From: Vicia villosa
Taxonomy: Eukaryota > Streptophyta > Magnoliopsida > Fabales > Fabaceae
Reading direction: 5' to 3'
Length of the DNA: 64,000 nt
Assembly: GCF_029867415.1 (NCBI RefSeq)
Contig: NC_081185.1
Span: forward strand, 118,461,987-118,525,986
Shown: piece by piece, positions 47,600 through 58,494 of the stretch
Position numbering within the stretch: the stretch's first letter is position 1
Layout: every line of letters starts with the position of its first letter
The notes under the pieces: model-generated
What the model was told of the DNA's origin: nothing
Database searches by the model: none
What the model saw: only the letters and a program-made list of their open reading frames with translations
Made by a program: the position numbers and the translations under genes

Positions 47600-48060
47600 T
47601 GGTCGAACGATGGAGTATAGTCCTAATGCGATGGAATGGCTCTTCGGTATAAATGTACGAGGATAGGCCTGCAATATTAGTACTTTAATATCTAAGTCAA
47701 GAAGATGGTGAAGAATAAAGTGAGTATGGGTTATAGAGATAATACTTCAATATTCACTTATAAATAAACAGTGGTTATAGAGGTTCCTTATGATTTTGAT
47801 GTGGAACGAGAAAAGACTGGTTGATGACACCTAATGATCAGTAACAACCAATTTCATGGAGCTCAAGAGTAGGGTTGCATTGTACCTTAGGTGCTTTAGT
47901 GGAGTTGCAGTATTGATGATTAGGCTTTCTCTTTTTGGGCCAATTGTCGGCTGAGAACAGTTTCCCACAATCCTTGTCGTAGTGCAACAATGGTAAGTGT
48001 TTAAGATGATTAGATCGAGCATATTTCACCAGTCAATCATTTGGAGAAGTGGAAAAGATT
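47600..48060 (+). repeat. LTR-like direct repeat, left member
   Basis: Shares an ordered series of motifs with 49040-49420: TTAGTACTT(C/T)AA, GAATAAA(G/T)TGAGT, GTGGTTATAGAGGTTCC, GGAGCTC(A/T)AGAGTAGGGTTGC and GGTGCTTTA. A TATA-like TTATAAATAA is at about 47758. Probably the two LTRs of a decayed element. Confidence 0.55.
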
Positions 48061-49039
48061 TAGGATTCACTATGGATGACCTTAAGAGCATGCACATTAA
48101 ATTGTTAGTCTCGTCGTTGAAATGTTTAGCAAAATCACCTTTATACGTGGCCATAGTTCCTTATACTAGGTAGTGGTGTTTCCCTCTAGGGGTGCTCAAA
48201 TTTATTCAAGTATTGTTATAATATTGAGGCAAATCTAATCGATTTTTTCATCTTCTCATTTTATTTTTTTGGAACCGCTGATTTTCCTACTTCACTTAAT
48301 ATATAAAAAGTTATTTCAACTTCCTAACCATATTTCCCCTATTTGTACAAATTGTAAGCCTTTTATTCTTCTATGAATCCAAACTACTTTCTCTTGAGCT
48401 CCTGTGATTTTAATCTACCTATATTCCTTTTCATCTCTAGGCCGAACATTTCCTTAATTCATTGCATTCCTATAACTGTTCTTTAATTTAATCATTCCAT
48501 AAAGCTTCATCTTTTCAAGGTATCGTTTATCTTTGTGCTCACTGCTTATTATTTAACCCATCCTCGCTCTAAACATGGCTAATATAGGAGACGACCCTGC
48601 AAATGAGCTGGAAACTTATAGTGATGACAATGATGCTTTATTTTTCTCTAAAATAGTAAAATCGAAAATAACAAGTGTCACACCTTTAGCAGATAATCGC
48701 TCACTACAAACCTCATTGTTCTTAGCAACGATTTGGCTCTGATGGGGATTCTATCAAATAGGGAAGCGAACTCTCAAGTTCCCATCCTGGTGGAAATATG
48801 AATGGTTCAGTTGGCCCCGTCATTAGGGATATTAATGTTAATACTTCTTCTCTATAGCTTGTTAAGGTTCGCCTGGATGAACCAGGAACTCTTCTCTTTA
48901 CTAACTCATTTAGAACTCTAAAAAGGCGAGAGTCTAGTATTAAGGAGGTTAGGGATCATCTCAGCTTTCATAACCATTCCCTGATTTATGACAAACATTA
49001 TTGTTTCACTAGGGAACCAAAAATGCTTGGTGAAATGGT
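48061..49039 (+). pseudogene. Internal remnant with gag-like or unknown coding pieces
   Basis: ATG at 48575 opens 55 codons (MANIGDDPANELETYSDDND, then ALFFSKIVKSKITS) to a TGA at 48740. In another frame, 48798-49047 encodes VRLDEPGTLLFTNSFRTLKR then ESSIKEVRDHLSFHNHSLIY with one internal stop. I do not recognise either; the position between LTR-like repeats suggests a gag region. Confidence 0.35.
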
Positions 49040-49420
49040 GGAGTAGAGTCACGATGTGTTGGAATAAATCTCTTGTACGTCCGCGTGACAGTAAACATGC
49101 AAGGTTAGTACTTCAACATTTAAATTAGTAGGAGAATAAAGAATAAATTGAGTTACGGGTTAGATATAGAATACCTCAAGTCTCTTGTGAAATTCCTTAT
49201 ATATGAATGGTGATTATGGAGGTTCCCTACCATTTATCGTGGAATGAGGAAGAACGTCTAATGACATATAATTGCTAGTACCAGACCAAGGCGTGGAGCT
49301 CTAGAGTAGGGTTGCATTATACCTTTGGTGCTTTAATGGGTTGTCCATGATTGATTTAATGGCGCAACAATGGGAAATCTTTAACAAAAAATGGATTGGG
49401 CATATTTTGTCGGGTTTATT
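49040..49420 (+). repeat. LTR-like direct repeat, right member
   Basis: Diverged counterpart of 47600-48060, in the same orientation. It is followed by about 280 bp with no recognised content. Confidence 0.55.
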
Positions 49421-49699
49421 TTCTGGTTCATTTGATATCGGTGTGATTGGGATGATTGATTTTCTTTACTGTTGGTAAACAACATCAGTAATATGTTTCT
49501 TTAACGTTGAAATGCATCATACAAATATGGTGAAACTTCAATTGGCTATCAACAAGAGATATCCAATCCACCTATATACCTTAAATAACATCAGAAAATG
49601 AATATGACCAAGTCAAGGAACAACAGTATACATTGTTATACAAAGGTGAGAAACGCCATTGCAGGAACCAATGTGAATTTCTCTTGAGAGGATCAATAT

Positions 49700-50245
49700 T
49701 TGAGGGAGAAGTTAAGCCAAGCCAAAAGCCAAAAGTATGTGACTTGGTTTAAATCACTACCTTATACATACACCTCTAGCACCCGATTTCTTAATAACCA
49801 TTGTGATCGTGATTCTTCCTTAACTCAACATATCCATCCTAAACAAGAAACACCCCCCCCCCCCCCCACCCACACACACACACTCCAACAATCCAAACAA
49901 TACCATTACAACTAACCCAACAAAAATATATATACACCCACCATTTCGAACAACATACACAATACTCATAATCTCAACAAACAAATTACACATATCAAAC
50001 ACCAAAACAATAAACCTCATTCTAGTATCCATACACAATACATCAATCAAACTTTGATTGCTCAAACCCCCAACAACACTACCATAACACATCATACCCT
50101 CAATATCTTACAACCTCCATAGAACCAACAACGGAATGTCATTTCCCTTTCATAGAACTAATGAACCAAAACATCAAACAACCAATGTCGATTTGGACAT
50201 TGAGTTTGATTTCAAAATATGGAACAACACAAACTTGATTAATAT
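49700..50245. other. CA-rich sequence with C-run
   Basis: A run of C (about 49852-49867) and a (CA) run (about 49869-49881) are followed by CA-rich, AT-moderate sequence. A minus-strand frame rich in Val and Gly is a composition effect. No gene is called. Confidence 0.5.
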
Positions 50246-51170
50246 AGATTTCTAGTTGTTCATACTTTTTTCGCTACACCTTGTTCTTCGTCTCCTCCTC
50301 TGCCTCTTGCGTCACAATAGTATAATCTTAGTTTTCGTGAACCTAGAGTTCGTCAATATGGAACCGACGATCACCTTCATCCACCATATTATTAGTTTAA
50401 TTTTTAATATGTCATTGTAACCACTTTATATTATTAATAATATTTTATTTTTTTCTCAATGACTATAAATATATATTTCATTTATTTTATTTTTATTTTT
50501 TGTTTAATTAAATATTATTTTTTATATTATTTTTAATTAATTAATTAATTACTATATTATTATATTATTTTTATTATAACTCTTATTATAAAATAGATTT
50601 AGAAAAAATGATAGACTTAAATTTACTTTTAGTCCTCCTATTTTGGGCGTTTTAAATTATTGATCCCCCAATTACTAAACCCAACTTTTTGGTCCCTGAA
50701 ATTTACTTTCTTTGGAAATTTTGGGCCCCCTCTATTTTTGCATATGTAGATTTCTAGCCGTTCTTATTTTCTTCGCTACACCTTGTTCTTCGTCTCCTCC
50801 TCTACCTCCTGCGACACAATAATATAATCTTAGTTTTCGTGAGCCTAGAGTTCATCAATGTGGAACCGACAATCACCTTCATCTATCCTATTATCATTTT
50901 AATTTTTAAATGTCATTGTAACCATTCTATATTATTAATAATATTTTATTTTTTCTCAATGACTATAAATATATATTTCATTTAATTTATTTTAATTTAA
51001 TTTTTTGTTTAATTAAATATTATATTAATATAATATTTTTTAATTAATTAATTAATTACTATATTTTGATCACCTATTTTTGACGTGTTAAATTATTGGT
51101 CCCCAATTACAAAACTCAATATAATTTTGGTCTCTGAATTTTACTTTCCTTGGAAATTTTGTTTACTTTT
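50246..51170. repeat. Imperfect 0.5-kb tandem duplication
   Basis: The block TTCGCTACACCTTGTTCTTC ... GTGAGCCTAGAGTTCATCAA ... occurs at 50265 and again at 50770, each followed by an AT-rich tract and then by a TIR-like block (50605-50745 and 51068-51170). The repeat distance is about 500 bp and divergence is clear. Confidence 0.8.
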
Positions 51171-51593
51171 ATTGATTAATTTAATTTTGTAATATGATTA
51201 AATTATTTAATTTTTTACATAATAAATTAACTTTTCCATTGATGGTTAAATTATTTAATCTTTTACATAATAAATTAATATTTTTAATCAATCCAATAAT
51301 TTTAAAATTTTCAAAATTATCGTTTTTTTGGGTGATGAGAATTTTGCACGTCACTCTTTCTCCCTTTCATGCGTTTCAGGTTGCAATTAATGGGTTTACT
51401 ACACTTTATAAACATTAATACCATTTTTTTAATAAACAAATGTGAGACTTCATTCATTACTCTATGTTTATTTATTCCTACAAGCCATTCTTATTAATCA
51501 GTCATTTTCATCTCATTTCAACCTCATTCCATAGTCTCATTCCCTCTCTATCCTCCATATCCTCTCCAAGTTCATCATTCATCGTCAATTATA

Positions 51594-51824
51594 ATGGAAG
51601 TACAATATGCCCCAATCCAAAACAATTTCAAGATGAACAACAATAACAACACATGGTGGTCGATGTTTAAAGACACCTCTTCACTTTCACAACAAAAACT
51701 CTCCAACAACGACATTGTTTTCAATGTGTTACTCGTTCAAATTCATCAAAACCAATCAACTCAAAAGCAACAAAAGGATTTCAAACAAAGACAAAACAGT
51801 GATAATCATTTAGAAGAAGTGTGA
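51594..51824 (+). CDS. Small ORF of unknown function inside the long-TIR element
   Basis: ATG at 51594 opens 76 codons (MEVQYAPIQNNFKMNNNNN, then TWWSMFKDTSSLSQQKLSNN ... QKQQKDFKQRQNSDNHLEEV). The upstream region looks like a plant promoter and leader: ACTTTATAAACAT at about 51402-51414, then a CT-rich stretch (TCCCTCTCTATCCTCC). The product is Asn/Gln-rich with no domain I recognise. It could be the first exon of a captured gene, as in Pack-MULEs, or a chance frame. Confidence 0.35.
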   Translation: MEVQYAPIQNNFKMNNNNNTWWSMFKDTSSLSQQKLSNNDIVFNVLLVQIHQNQSTQKQQKDFKQRQNSDNHLEEV

Positions 51825-52070
51825 TTAAATTCATATGCAGTAAACTAATGAGAAGGAAGGCTCACACAATATAGATACCATGTTCACTGTTTTGTAAGAA
51901 ATGAGGAACAAGCTTTTTAACATTGTTGTTATGTTTCATATACTTGCTCCTAGGCCCGCCCACACAATATAGAGAGCCAGTTCTATTTTTTTAAATAGGT
52001 CCTCTAATAAAATAAAATAAATTATTATATATTTAAATTATAAATAATATATTTAAAAACATTTTTGTAG

Positions 52071-52076
<6 letters not shown>

Positions 52077-52166
<90 letters not shown>
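52077..52166. repeat. TA microsatellite
   Basis: About 90 bp of (TA)n directly before the truncated MITE-A copy. Confidence 0.95.
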
Positions 52167-52169
<3 letters not shown>

Positions 52170-52360
52170 AGGGATCAAATTACACCCGAAGAGTTACACC
52201 ACGAGTTACACTCGTTCAATAACTACATCTCGAAATAATATTTTTTAAATTCAACCGTTGGATTGAAACATAATATCATATAGATCATTCCTATAAAGTT
52301 TGAGCTTAATCTATAATGATTTACTATGTCATTGAATAACATCAAAATTAACGTTATATA
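52167..52360. mobile_element. MITE-A, single arm, truncated
   Basis: Begins AGGAGGGATCAAATTACACC and matches the left arm of the copy at 17217 for about 185 bp (about eight differences), then departs near ATTAACGTTATAT, the centre of the palindrome. The second arm is missing. Confidence 0.88.
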
Positions 52361-53192
52361 GATCATTCTGTATATTTCACTTAGAATGTTTTAAAATTGA
52401 AAAATACCAATATTGATATAATATTTTTTTTTTTACAGTAGATTCAAGTGGTAATAATACCAATATCAATATAATGTTTTTTCACTATAGATTAAAGTAG
52501 TAATATTTCATGAGAAAGATATCTAGCAAAACAAATAAAAAATTAAAAGAGTCATCGTGGTGGCCGATGGGGTCATACCCACAACTTTTTTAGAAACAGA
52601 TAGCCAGTTGTTAGCTATGCATTGCAATACATTTATATTCTTCCTAAACAATATATTATTATCCAGTTCCTTATTAACCTCGTATAAATAATAGATGGAT
52701 ATGACAACTATTTTGCATTGTGCATCTTTCTGGAAGAGTTGTTAAAAGTTGGAAGAATCGGGAAGATTATGCAGTCTGAAACATCTACCAATGCCAAAAC
52801 TAATGCTTTGCAGTTATAACTGTGGCGTGAGAATAATATGACATTTACTTGCAGACTAACAAAGAATGGAGTGCAAGGGTCATACTTTTCAATTAGGATT
52901 TTCTTGTTAGGATACTTTTGTTCTCATTTGAAACATGGATAAGATGTATTACCAAATTATTATGAAAAAAATATGAAAAAAATGCTGACCTGGCCCTACC
53001 ATGATTGTGCCATGTCATAAAGAGGACACATGCAAAAGTAGAGGGGTTACAAAAATCCCAAAGAAAATAAAATTCAAAGATAAAAAAGAAAGTAAAATTC
53101 GAAACCAGAAATTTAGATTTTGTAATAAGAAAATCAATAGTTTAAATCGTCCAAACTAGAGGGGCCAAATATACATTTAAGTAAAAAAAGAT

Positions 53193-53679
53193 AATTAGAC
53201 AAAAGTTTGTAACAATCCATATGTAGGAAGAGCGGGTAAAAGGACAACATATTACATGTCAATATTCAGTCAAACATGTTACATAATTAAACAATTACAA
53301 TGAATGTATTTGTGTATTTTTAAGGGTATTATAACGGTCATGTATGAATCAAGTCGATGTGAATATTTTGTATTAGTACTGTATATTTAGTGTTACAAAT
53401 TCACTTAGGAATTGAACTAATATAAGGCAGGATGTTTAATAAATGTCATATGATTGCGCACAAAATTTGTCTTGCGTGTAAATTATGCATAGGAATGCTA
53501 TATAAAAACTTAATTAACCTCTCTATCCAAACAAGGCTTAAACTTTAGAAATTAGACGAAGGTGTGTAACAATCCAAATGCAGAAAGAGTTGGTAAAAGG
53601 ATAATAAGAATAAACAAAGAGACTTTTTTTGAGTGAGCTTAATATTCCACTAAGATTGTAAAATTGTAAATCATAATGG
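53193..53679. other. Intergenic sequence with a short direct repeat
   Basis: A block of about 60 bp (TTAGACAAAAGTTTGTAACAA ... GGTAAAAGGA) at 53196-53255 recurs at 53553-53611. No gene is seen. Confidence 0.5.
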
Positions 53680-53997
53680 CAGCTTGCGTTATTTAACTTC
53701 AATTTCATAAGGGTGTAGAGGAAAGATTAACTATAGGAGTGATTTGGTTAGCGGTGGTGTGAAACATTTGGACGATGAGGAATGCAATTATCTTTAATGG
53801 TTGTAGTTTCAATTTCGATGACGGCTATAGCGCTATTGTTTTAGCTTCTTGGAAATGGTTCTGCCTAGTTAACTCTTCTACTATATCCTGTAATTTTCAT
53901 TTTTGGAACATTTTACCTCTATCCTGTATAAAGAGGTAATTTGTCTGTGTGTTTCTCTTTTTGTGTTTAATATCATTACTTATTGAAGAAAAAAAAA
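53680..53997 (+). pseudogene. LINE 3' end fragment
   Basis: The plus strand encodes the tail of a plant LINE polyprotein: RLTIGVIWLAVV, a stop (TGA where TGG would give Trp), NIWTMRNAIIFNGCSFNFDD, then SWKWFC, with a normal stop at 53938. A T-rich 3' UTR and an A-run (53985-53997) follow. It is on the opposite strand to the LINE at 2995-4312. Confidence 0.8.
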
Positions 53998-54103
53998 ATT
54001 TCAACATCCTCATTGAAGAAAGTAGCAGCTATAATGCAACAACACCATAAAACAACACTTTAACTCAAATGTTATGAAAATCTCACCATCCCTCTTAAGT
54101 AAC

Positions 54104-55028
54104 TCATGTGTCCGAATGATCTGAATGATGTGAAAATTCTACGTTAAAACTTCTCTTCACTAAGAATATTTTCTTGTTCAAACTTCTCTTCACTAAGAAT
54201 ATTTTCTTCTTAACTTTTTTGAGTTTTGCCCCGCGCAACTTATAACATGAGAAACTAATACTCTCCAAAATTTGACTTTTTTCCATAACAAATTTAGCAA
54301 AATTAAACTCTGGCTCACCACCTGCAAACTTTTCAAATCTTACCACTTTAAGAGTAGATAGAAAACACTCAGGTACGGACGCAAAATTTGGCGGTTTGTT
54401 GTCAGAATATATTGGTCCCTGGTGAGAAGAAATAAAGAAAATGAAAAAAAAAACTTAAATACATATTATGTTTTTATATTTATCTTCAATAACAAAAAAC
54501 ATTAACACAATTTTTACATTTCATATATTTTAACTTGAAATAATTAAAACAAATAAATATCTTATTTTCACTTCTTTTTGTTTGTTACACCAAAAGGTGC
54601 TTATTATCTTAGTTGGATTTTGTAAAATTTAAAGATTATATCAATCACTAACCTCTAAAACTAGAGTCTCCAAACATGGTGACTTTAAAAGTAAGTGTAG
54701 CAAACTTTCAATGGTAACAAAGTAAGTTAGATGCAGATTACTCAGCTTTTCAAATGCCGAAATATCAGCCAAAAAATGTTCCATTTGTGAAAGATCCTGG
54801 AAAACAAAAAGAAAAATGTGTTGGTGTTAGGTCAACAACATATTGAGAAACCTTATACAAGATAAAGTAAATGAAGAATTGGAAGTATTCACTATTGAAG
54901 AATCAACACTTCATAACCATATAATATGTTTTGACCACAAGAGACTTTAATCTCATCACATCGTATGGGCGTAACAATTTCTTCTAATAAAAAAATCATA
55001 CCTGAAGTCGTAAACATTTCAAATTATT
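54104..55028 (-). pseudogene. F-box/LRR/FBD protein gene, 3' part, cut by the duplication junction
   Basis: Three coding pieces on the minus strand join in frame: 55028-55002 (NLKCLRLQ, donor GTATG), 54796-54653 (DLSQMEHFLADISAFEKLSN ... LLHLLLKSPCLETLVLE, donor GTTAG) and 54418-54104 (GPIYSDNKPPNFASVPECFL, STLKVVRFEKFAGGEPEFN, FAKFVMEKSQILESISF ...). The last exon is an FBD domain, the C-terminal module of plant F-box/LRR proteins that act as substrate receptors of SCF ubiquitin ligases. An 11-residue repeat (KKIFLVKRS(L/F)N) lies near the C-terminus. The F-box and most leucine-rich repeats should be upstream, but at 55028 the sequence jumps to the copy 2 duplication. No stops occur in the three exons. 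Confidence 0.85.
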
Positions 55029-55385
55029 AATAGCTTGGTTATTTGAATCTATTTTAGTAATGTGGCTATATAAGTACTTGTTACATAACATATTTAACAA
55101 TTTGAATTTGTCTTATTCAAGTTCATTACATTTTAAATTATAATTGTATACCCATATTATGGTATTTTAATATATAAAGTATTAATATATAATTTATGAT
55201 GTTTCAAAAATTTAATAAAATAAAAAATTATTTAATTTGAAATAGAAAGTACCTGCGGAAATTTTCCTGCGGAACTTCCTGCCAAAAATATTATCCACGG
55301 AGGTTTTAGCTGGGGACCAGAAACCGCAAGAAAATCTGAAAATTTTGCTCAAATCCGCAGGAAAACATAGTGTTTTTTAGTAGTG
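55028..55385. mobile_element. CACTA element right end only (copy 2)
   Basis: Duplicate of 38650-39006 with the GTAGTG terminus at 55380-55385, followed by CAT. The left end is absent. Confidence 0.9.
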
Positions 55386-56070
55386 CATGTAACATAACCA
55401 TGAAATCTTTTATTTCCCAATAAATGATGATGACCCTTTGGTCAAATGCTTGTAGAATAGGTCTAGAAAACTTCACAAATCAAAATTGAGTCAACGGTCA
55501 ACAGTTAACCAAAAGTCAACAGTTGACCAAAAGTCAATTATACCCAAATTTTGTTGTTTTTCTCGTAATAGATTCTTTTCTCCGTAATGAAGCTTGTAAC
55601 AAATTGCAATGTATTCCATTTGTCCATGAATGAAGACTCCCCTTTTTATGATGTGCATCAATAGCCATACTTTAAGTATGAATGGAGATTCCAAAGCTTA
55701 GGTCAAAAAGTCAACTTTGAAAGTTGACTTTGACTAAAAAATCAACTTTGAAAGTTGACTTTAACTAAAAAGTCAACTGTATCCCAATATCTTCTTTACT
55801 AAGCAAACAAATACCAAGAACCCTTATAACATAGGACTTGTCATAGAGTGAAGCCTTGATCCAATAGCGTCCTATGGAATTTTGCACGTTAGGTGATGAC
55901 TAACAATTAACCTTAGTTGCATGATTAATACCAAAGTGTTGAACCATAGAATTCAAATCCAAGCCTTATGGACCTTTTGAACGAATGTATGCAGATGAAT
56001 GCAGGTGAATTTGAAAGCATAAGCCAGATGAAATTGCAAGAGAGGTAGGGCTAATTTGAGGTATGACCGT
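55386..56070 (-). mobile_element. LTR C segment 3 (copy 2)
   Basis: Duplicate of 39007-39689, including the TTGAC cluster at about 55491-55780. Confidence 0.6.
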
Positions 56071-56997
56071 TAGGGGTGTTCAAAAATATGGTTAATTTAA
56101 TTGTATACTTGAACTAAACTATATTGCACCATAAAAAATTGAACCACTTAAATGGTTAATAAAATGACCCATTTAATTTAAACAATTCAAATTCAGTTTA
56201 AAACCGGTTCAGAATCAATTTTCTTTTTATAAATTAGTTTCTCATAAAAAGAATAAAAAATTAATTGATAGTAAAATAACTTTTCTAAAAATAAAAGGTA
56301 ATAATATTTTTGAATTTTTTTAAAAAAATTTAAAATGAAAAACTCCAAAAATGAAAATAAATTCTCAAAAGCATTTGTTTCCCTGAAAAAAAAAAAAAAA
56401 AGGAAAAAAAATATCGGTCACTTCTCACACGAGACTCTACCAAGTCCCTCATCATTGGACAATAATCTAAAACCGTTAGATTAAATAGATTTGTGTTTTT
56501 TCTAGACAATACCACACTAGATTAGGCCTCCATGCAAATTATTTCTCATTACTAAACAAGTGTTCTCAACATTTTTTATTATCTCTCTGGAAAAGAAAAA
56601 AACTAAGCATGTCGTTAACTATCTTATCAATTCCTATATCTCAAATAATATGCAAAAACATAATTGCAATCATCTTCGGAATTTTTTTTTAATAAATAGT
56701 TTTTTTAAAAGAAAATTAAAAAAAAATCAATTTTTCAAAATATTTACGCAAATGTCCACTTTTTTGCTATTTTAACACGTTGTCGCCGGGGGGTGGCGAC
56801 AACACTATTTGTTTACTGAAGTCGCCATTGGGCCTGGCGAACATGTACAAAAAATGGGTGTTGTCGCCACCCCCTGGCGACAACACCTCCTTTCTTTTTT
56901 ATGTCTTCAAATTTTTTATTCAATTTTTTTTACCTTCATGCGTGGGCCCAAGCCGCCTCCTTGGGTGGCGACAACACTAAATTGAGAATTTTTTCCC

Positions 56998-57005
56998 TAT
57001 AAATA
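56998..57005 (+). promoter_or_regulatory. TATA box for the left MULE ORF, copy 2
   Basis: TATAAATA, 70 bp before the ATG at 57075. Confidence 0.6.
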
Positions 57006-57074
57006 GCAGTCCATTCCTCCATCAAAATTCATTAATCTCTCCACAAATTTTCTCATTTTCCCTGCACATAGTTC

Positions 57075-57428
57075 ATGTCTCGCATAAGGTCGGACTCATG
57101 GCACCGAACATCATCCAGTCGTCCCATGTCGGCCCCGAAATACAAAAGATGTTATGGGCATGTTATTTTCTCTCTGGTCAAATCTCCTATGTCGATTATG
57201 TTTTGGAACATTCGTACCTTCAACAACCTAAAGAGGACTCTGATGTCACAGTTAAAGGGGGAGTATAGTCCCGGAGAAGAAATCAAAAGGATCTAGAAGC
57301 TTAGAACAAGGGTGTCGCTTATGACCGAAGAGACGATACGTTGGTGGGTTGATGTGAAAACCGACCTTGATACTGAACAAAAAATGGATGGAACAGATGA
57401 CATTGTTTTAACCGTTGTAATTTCTTAG
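57075..57428 (+). pseudogene. Small MULE ORF of unknown function, copy 2
   Basis: Same sequence as 40694-41047, with the same TAG after 73 codons and the same open continuation to 117 codons. The stop predates the duplication. Confidence 0.5.
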
Positions 57429-57616
57429 ATTTTAATTGTTTGTTGTGTTGTTGTTTTAGTCATTGTGTTGTTTATTCAATTGTTGGTTTTAGTTGAAATT
57501 TTATTTCTAGTTATTGTTTATGTTATTTGTCATGTGTGTTGTAACTCATCTGACTAATGAAAAAAAAAGTCCATTTCATTGGTAAAATAAATTACAAATA
57601 ACATTGAACCTAACAA

Positions 57617-58494
57617 CTATGTTGTGGAATTAGATCCACGATTGGGACACTTGTTCTTATTATGTCCTACCTCACAACATATACTACACTTCCTTTGCAT
57701 TTTTTCAGTGGCGTCCATTTCGGTTCTAATACGATTGCTGTTTGGTCTACCGCTTTTATTTCGGCGCATTAAATCGTTGTGCCAAACTGTTTCCCCTTCG
57801 TACACAGGCCAATATGACTCCATCGCTACCACCAGAAAGTAATTTTCGTATACGTTGAGTAACGTTGATACCTTGTAAATGGGTGATACCAATGGTAGTG
57901 CATCAACGTGATTATGTGAGCATGTTGCAATGACATGTGAGCAAGGCATGCGATACGCTTAAAATTGGCCATGAAGGTCGAACTCTATAACTCGATGAGT
58001 GTTTCCCTTGGCAGATTCCTGTTGTACATATTTCATGCAGACATCGTTGTATACCTGTTGTGTTTGTAACACAGAATTCCACCGCTTACCTCTTGTGGCG
58101 AACAAAGTTGCCATCCGAAAATATGTTGCACTCACCAAAACCGTTACAGGTAGGTTTCGTATGCCCTTGAAAATGTCATTCATTGATTTCACAAGATTTG
58201 TAGTCATGTGGCCCCACCTCGCCCCATCATCGTATGACCTAGTCCATCTCGCTCTGTCAATGCTGTCAATCCACCTCCCCGCATCTGGGTTTGACAACGC
58301 TATTTCACGGCGGTAGTATTGAAATCCAGGTTGGTTTAAGGCATACCCCGCATTCACCAAATGGTTCTTCAAAAAGTTTTCTTTGATCTCTCGCATAAAA
58401 TTTTGTGCGATATGCCTAATACAGTAGACATGCGTAGACGGGGGGTCGTGCCAACAAATGGAAAACCAGTGTTTGGAAATGTCCAACAACCCAA
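57617..58494 (-). pseudogene. MURA-like transposase, C-terminal part (copy 2)
   Basis: The longer of the two copies. One frame of about 176 codons runs from 58489 to 57959 and includes DPPSTHVYCIRHIAQNFMRE, the stretch lost by frameshift in copy 1. The same TAA separates it from the SWIM/CCHC tail at 57949-57617. One substitution in the tail changes Lys to Asn (SGRPNSNRIRTE). The N-terminal and DDE part is absent at the boundary with PMD sequence near 58494, so it cannot be an active transposase. Confidence 0.85.

Larger units (their letters stand above)
38650..47616. repeat. Large direct duplication, copy 1
   Basis: From about 38650 this sequence recurs at 55028 onward, with offset growing from 16378 to 16384 through small indels. 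Copy 1 continues past 47616, but its counterpart then lies outside the window. I noticed only about ten substitutions plus a few short indels over about 9 kb, so identity is near 99.9 percent by eye. Copy 1 has the ancestral left context, because the CACTA element is complete across 38650. Confidence 0.95.
50611..53192. mobile_element. Long-TIR DNA element, possibly MULE-type, about 2.6 kb
   Basis: The left end (GACTTAAATTTACTTTTAGTC ... GGGCGTTTTAAATTATTGATC) is an imperfect inverted repeat of the right end, which on the minus strand reads ACTTAAATGTATATTTGGCC ... GGACGATTTAAACTATTGAT. The match runs about 150 bp. No TSD could be fixed. The interior has a gene-like 5' region and a TA microsatellite with part of MITE-A. 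Confidence 0.55.

Noticed and set aside
49820..50095. Minus-strand Val/Gly-rich frame near the C-run
   Set aside because: Composition effect of CA-rich DNA and the C homopolymer.
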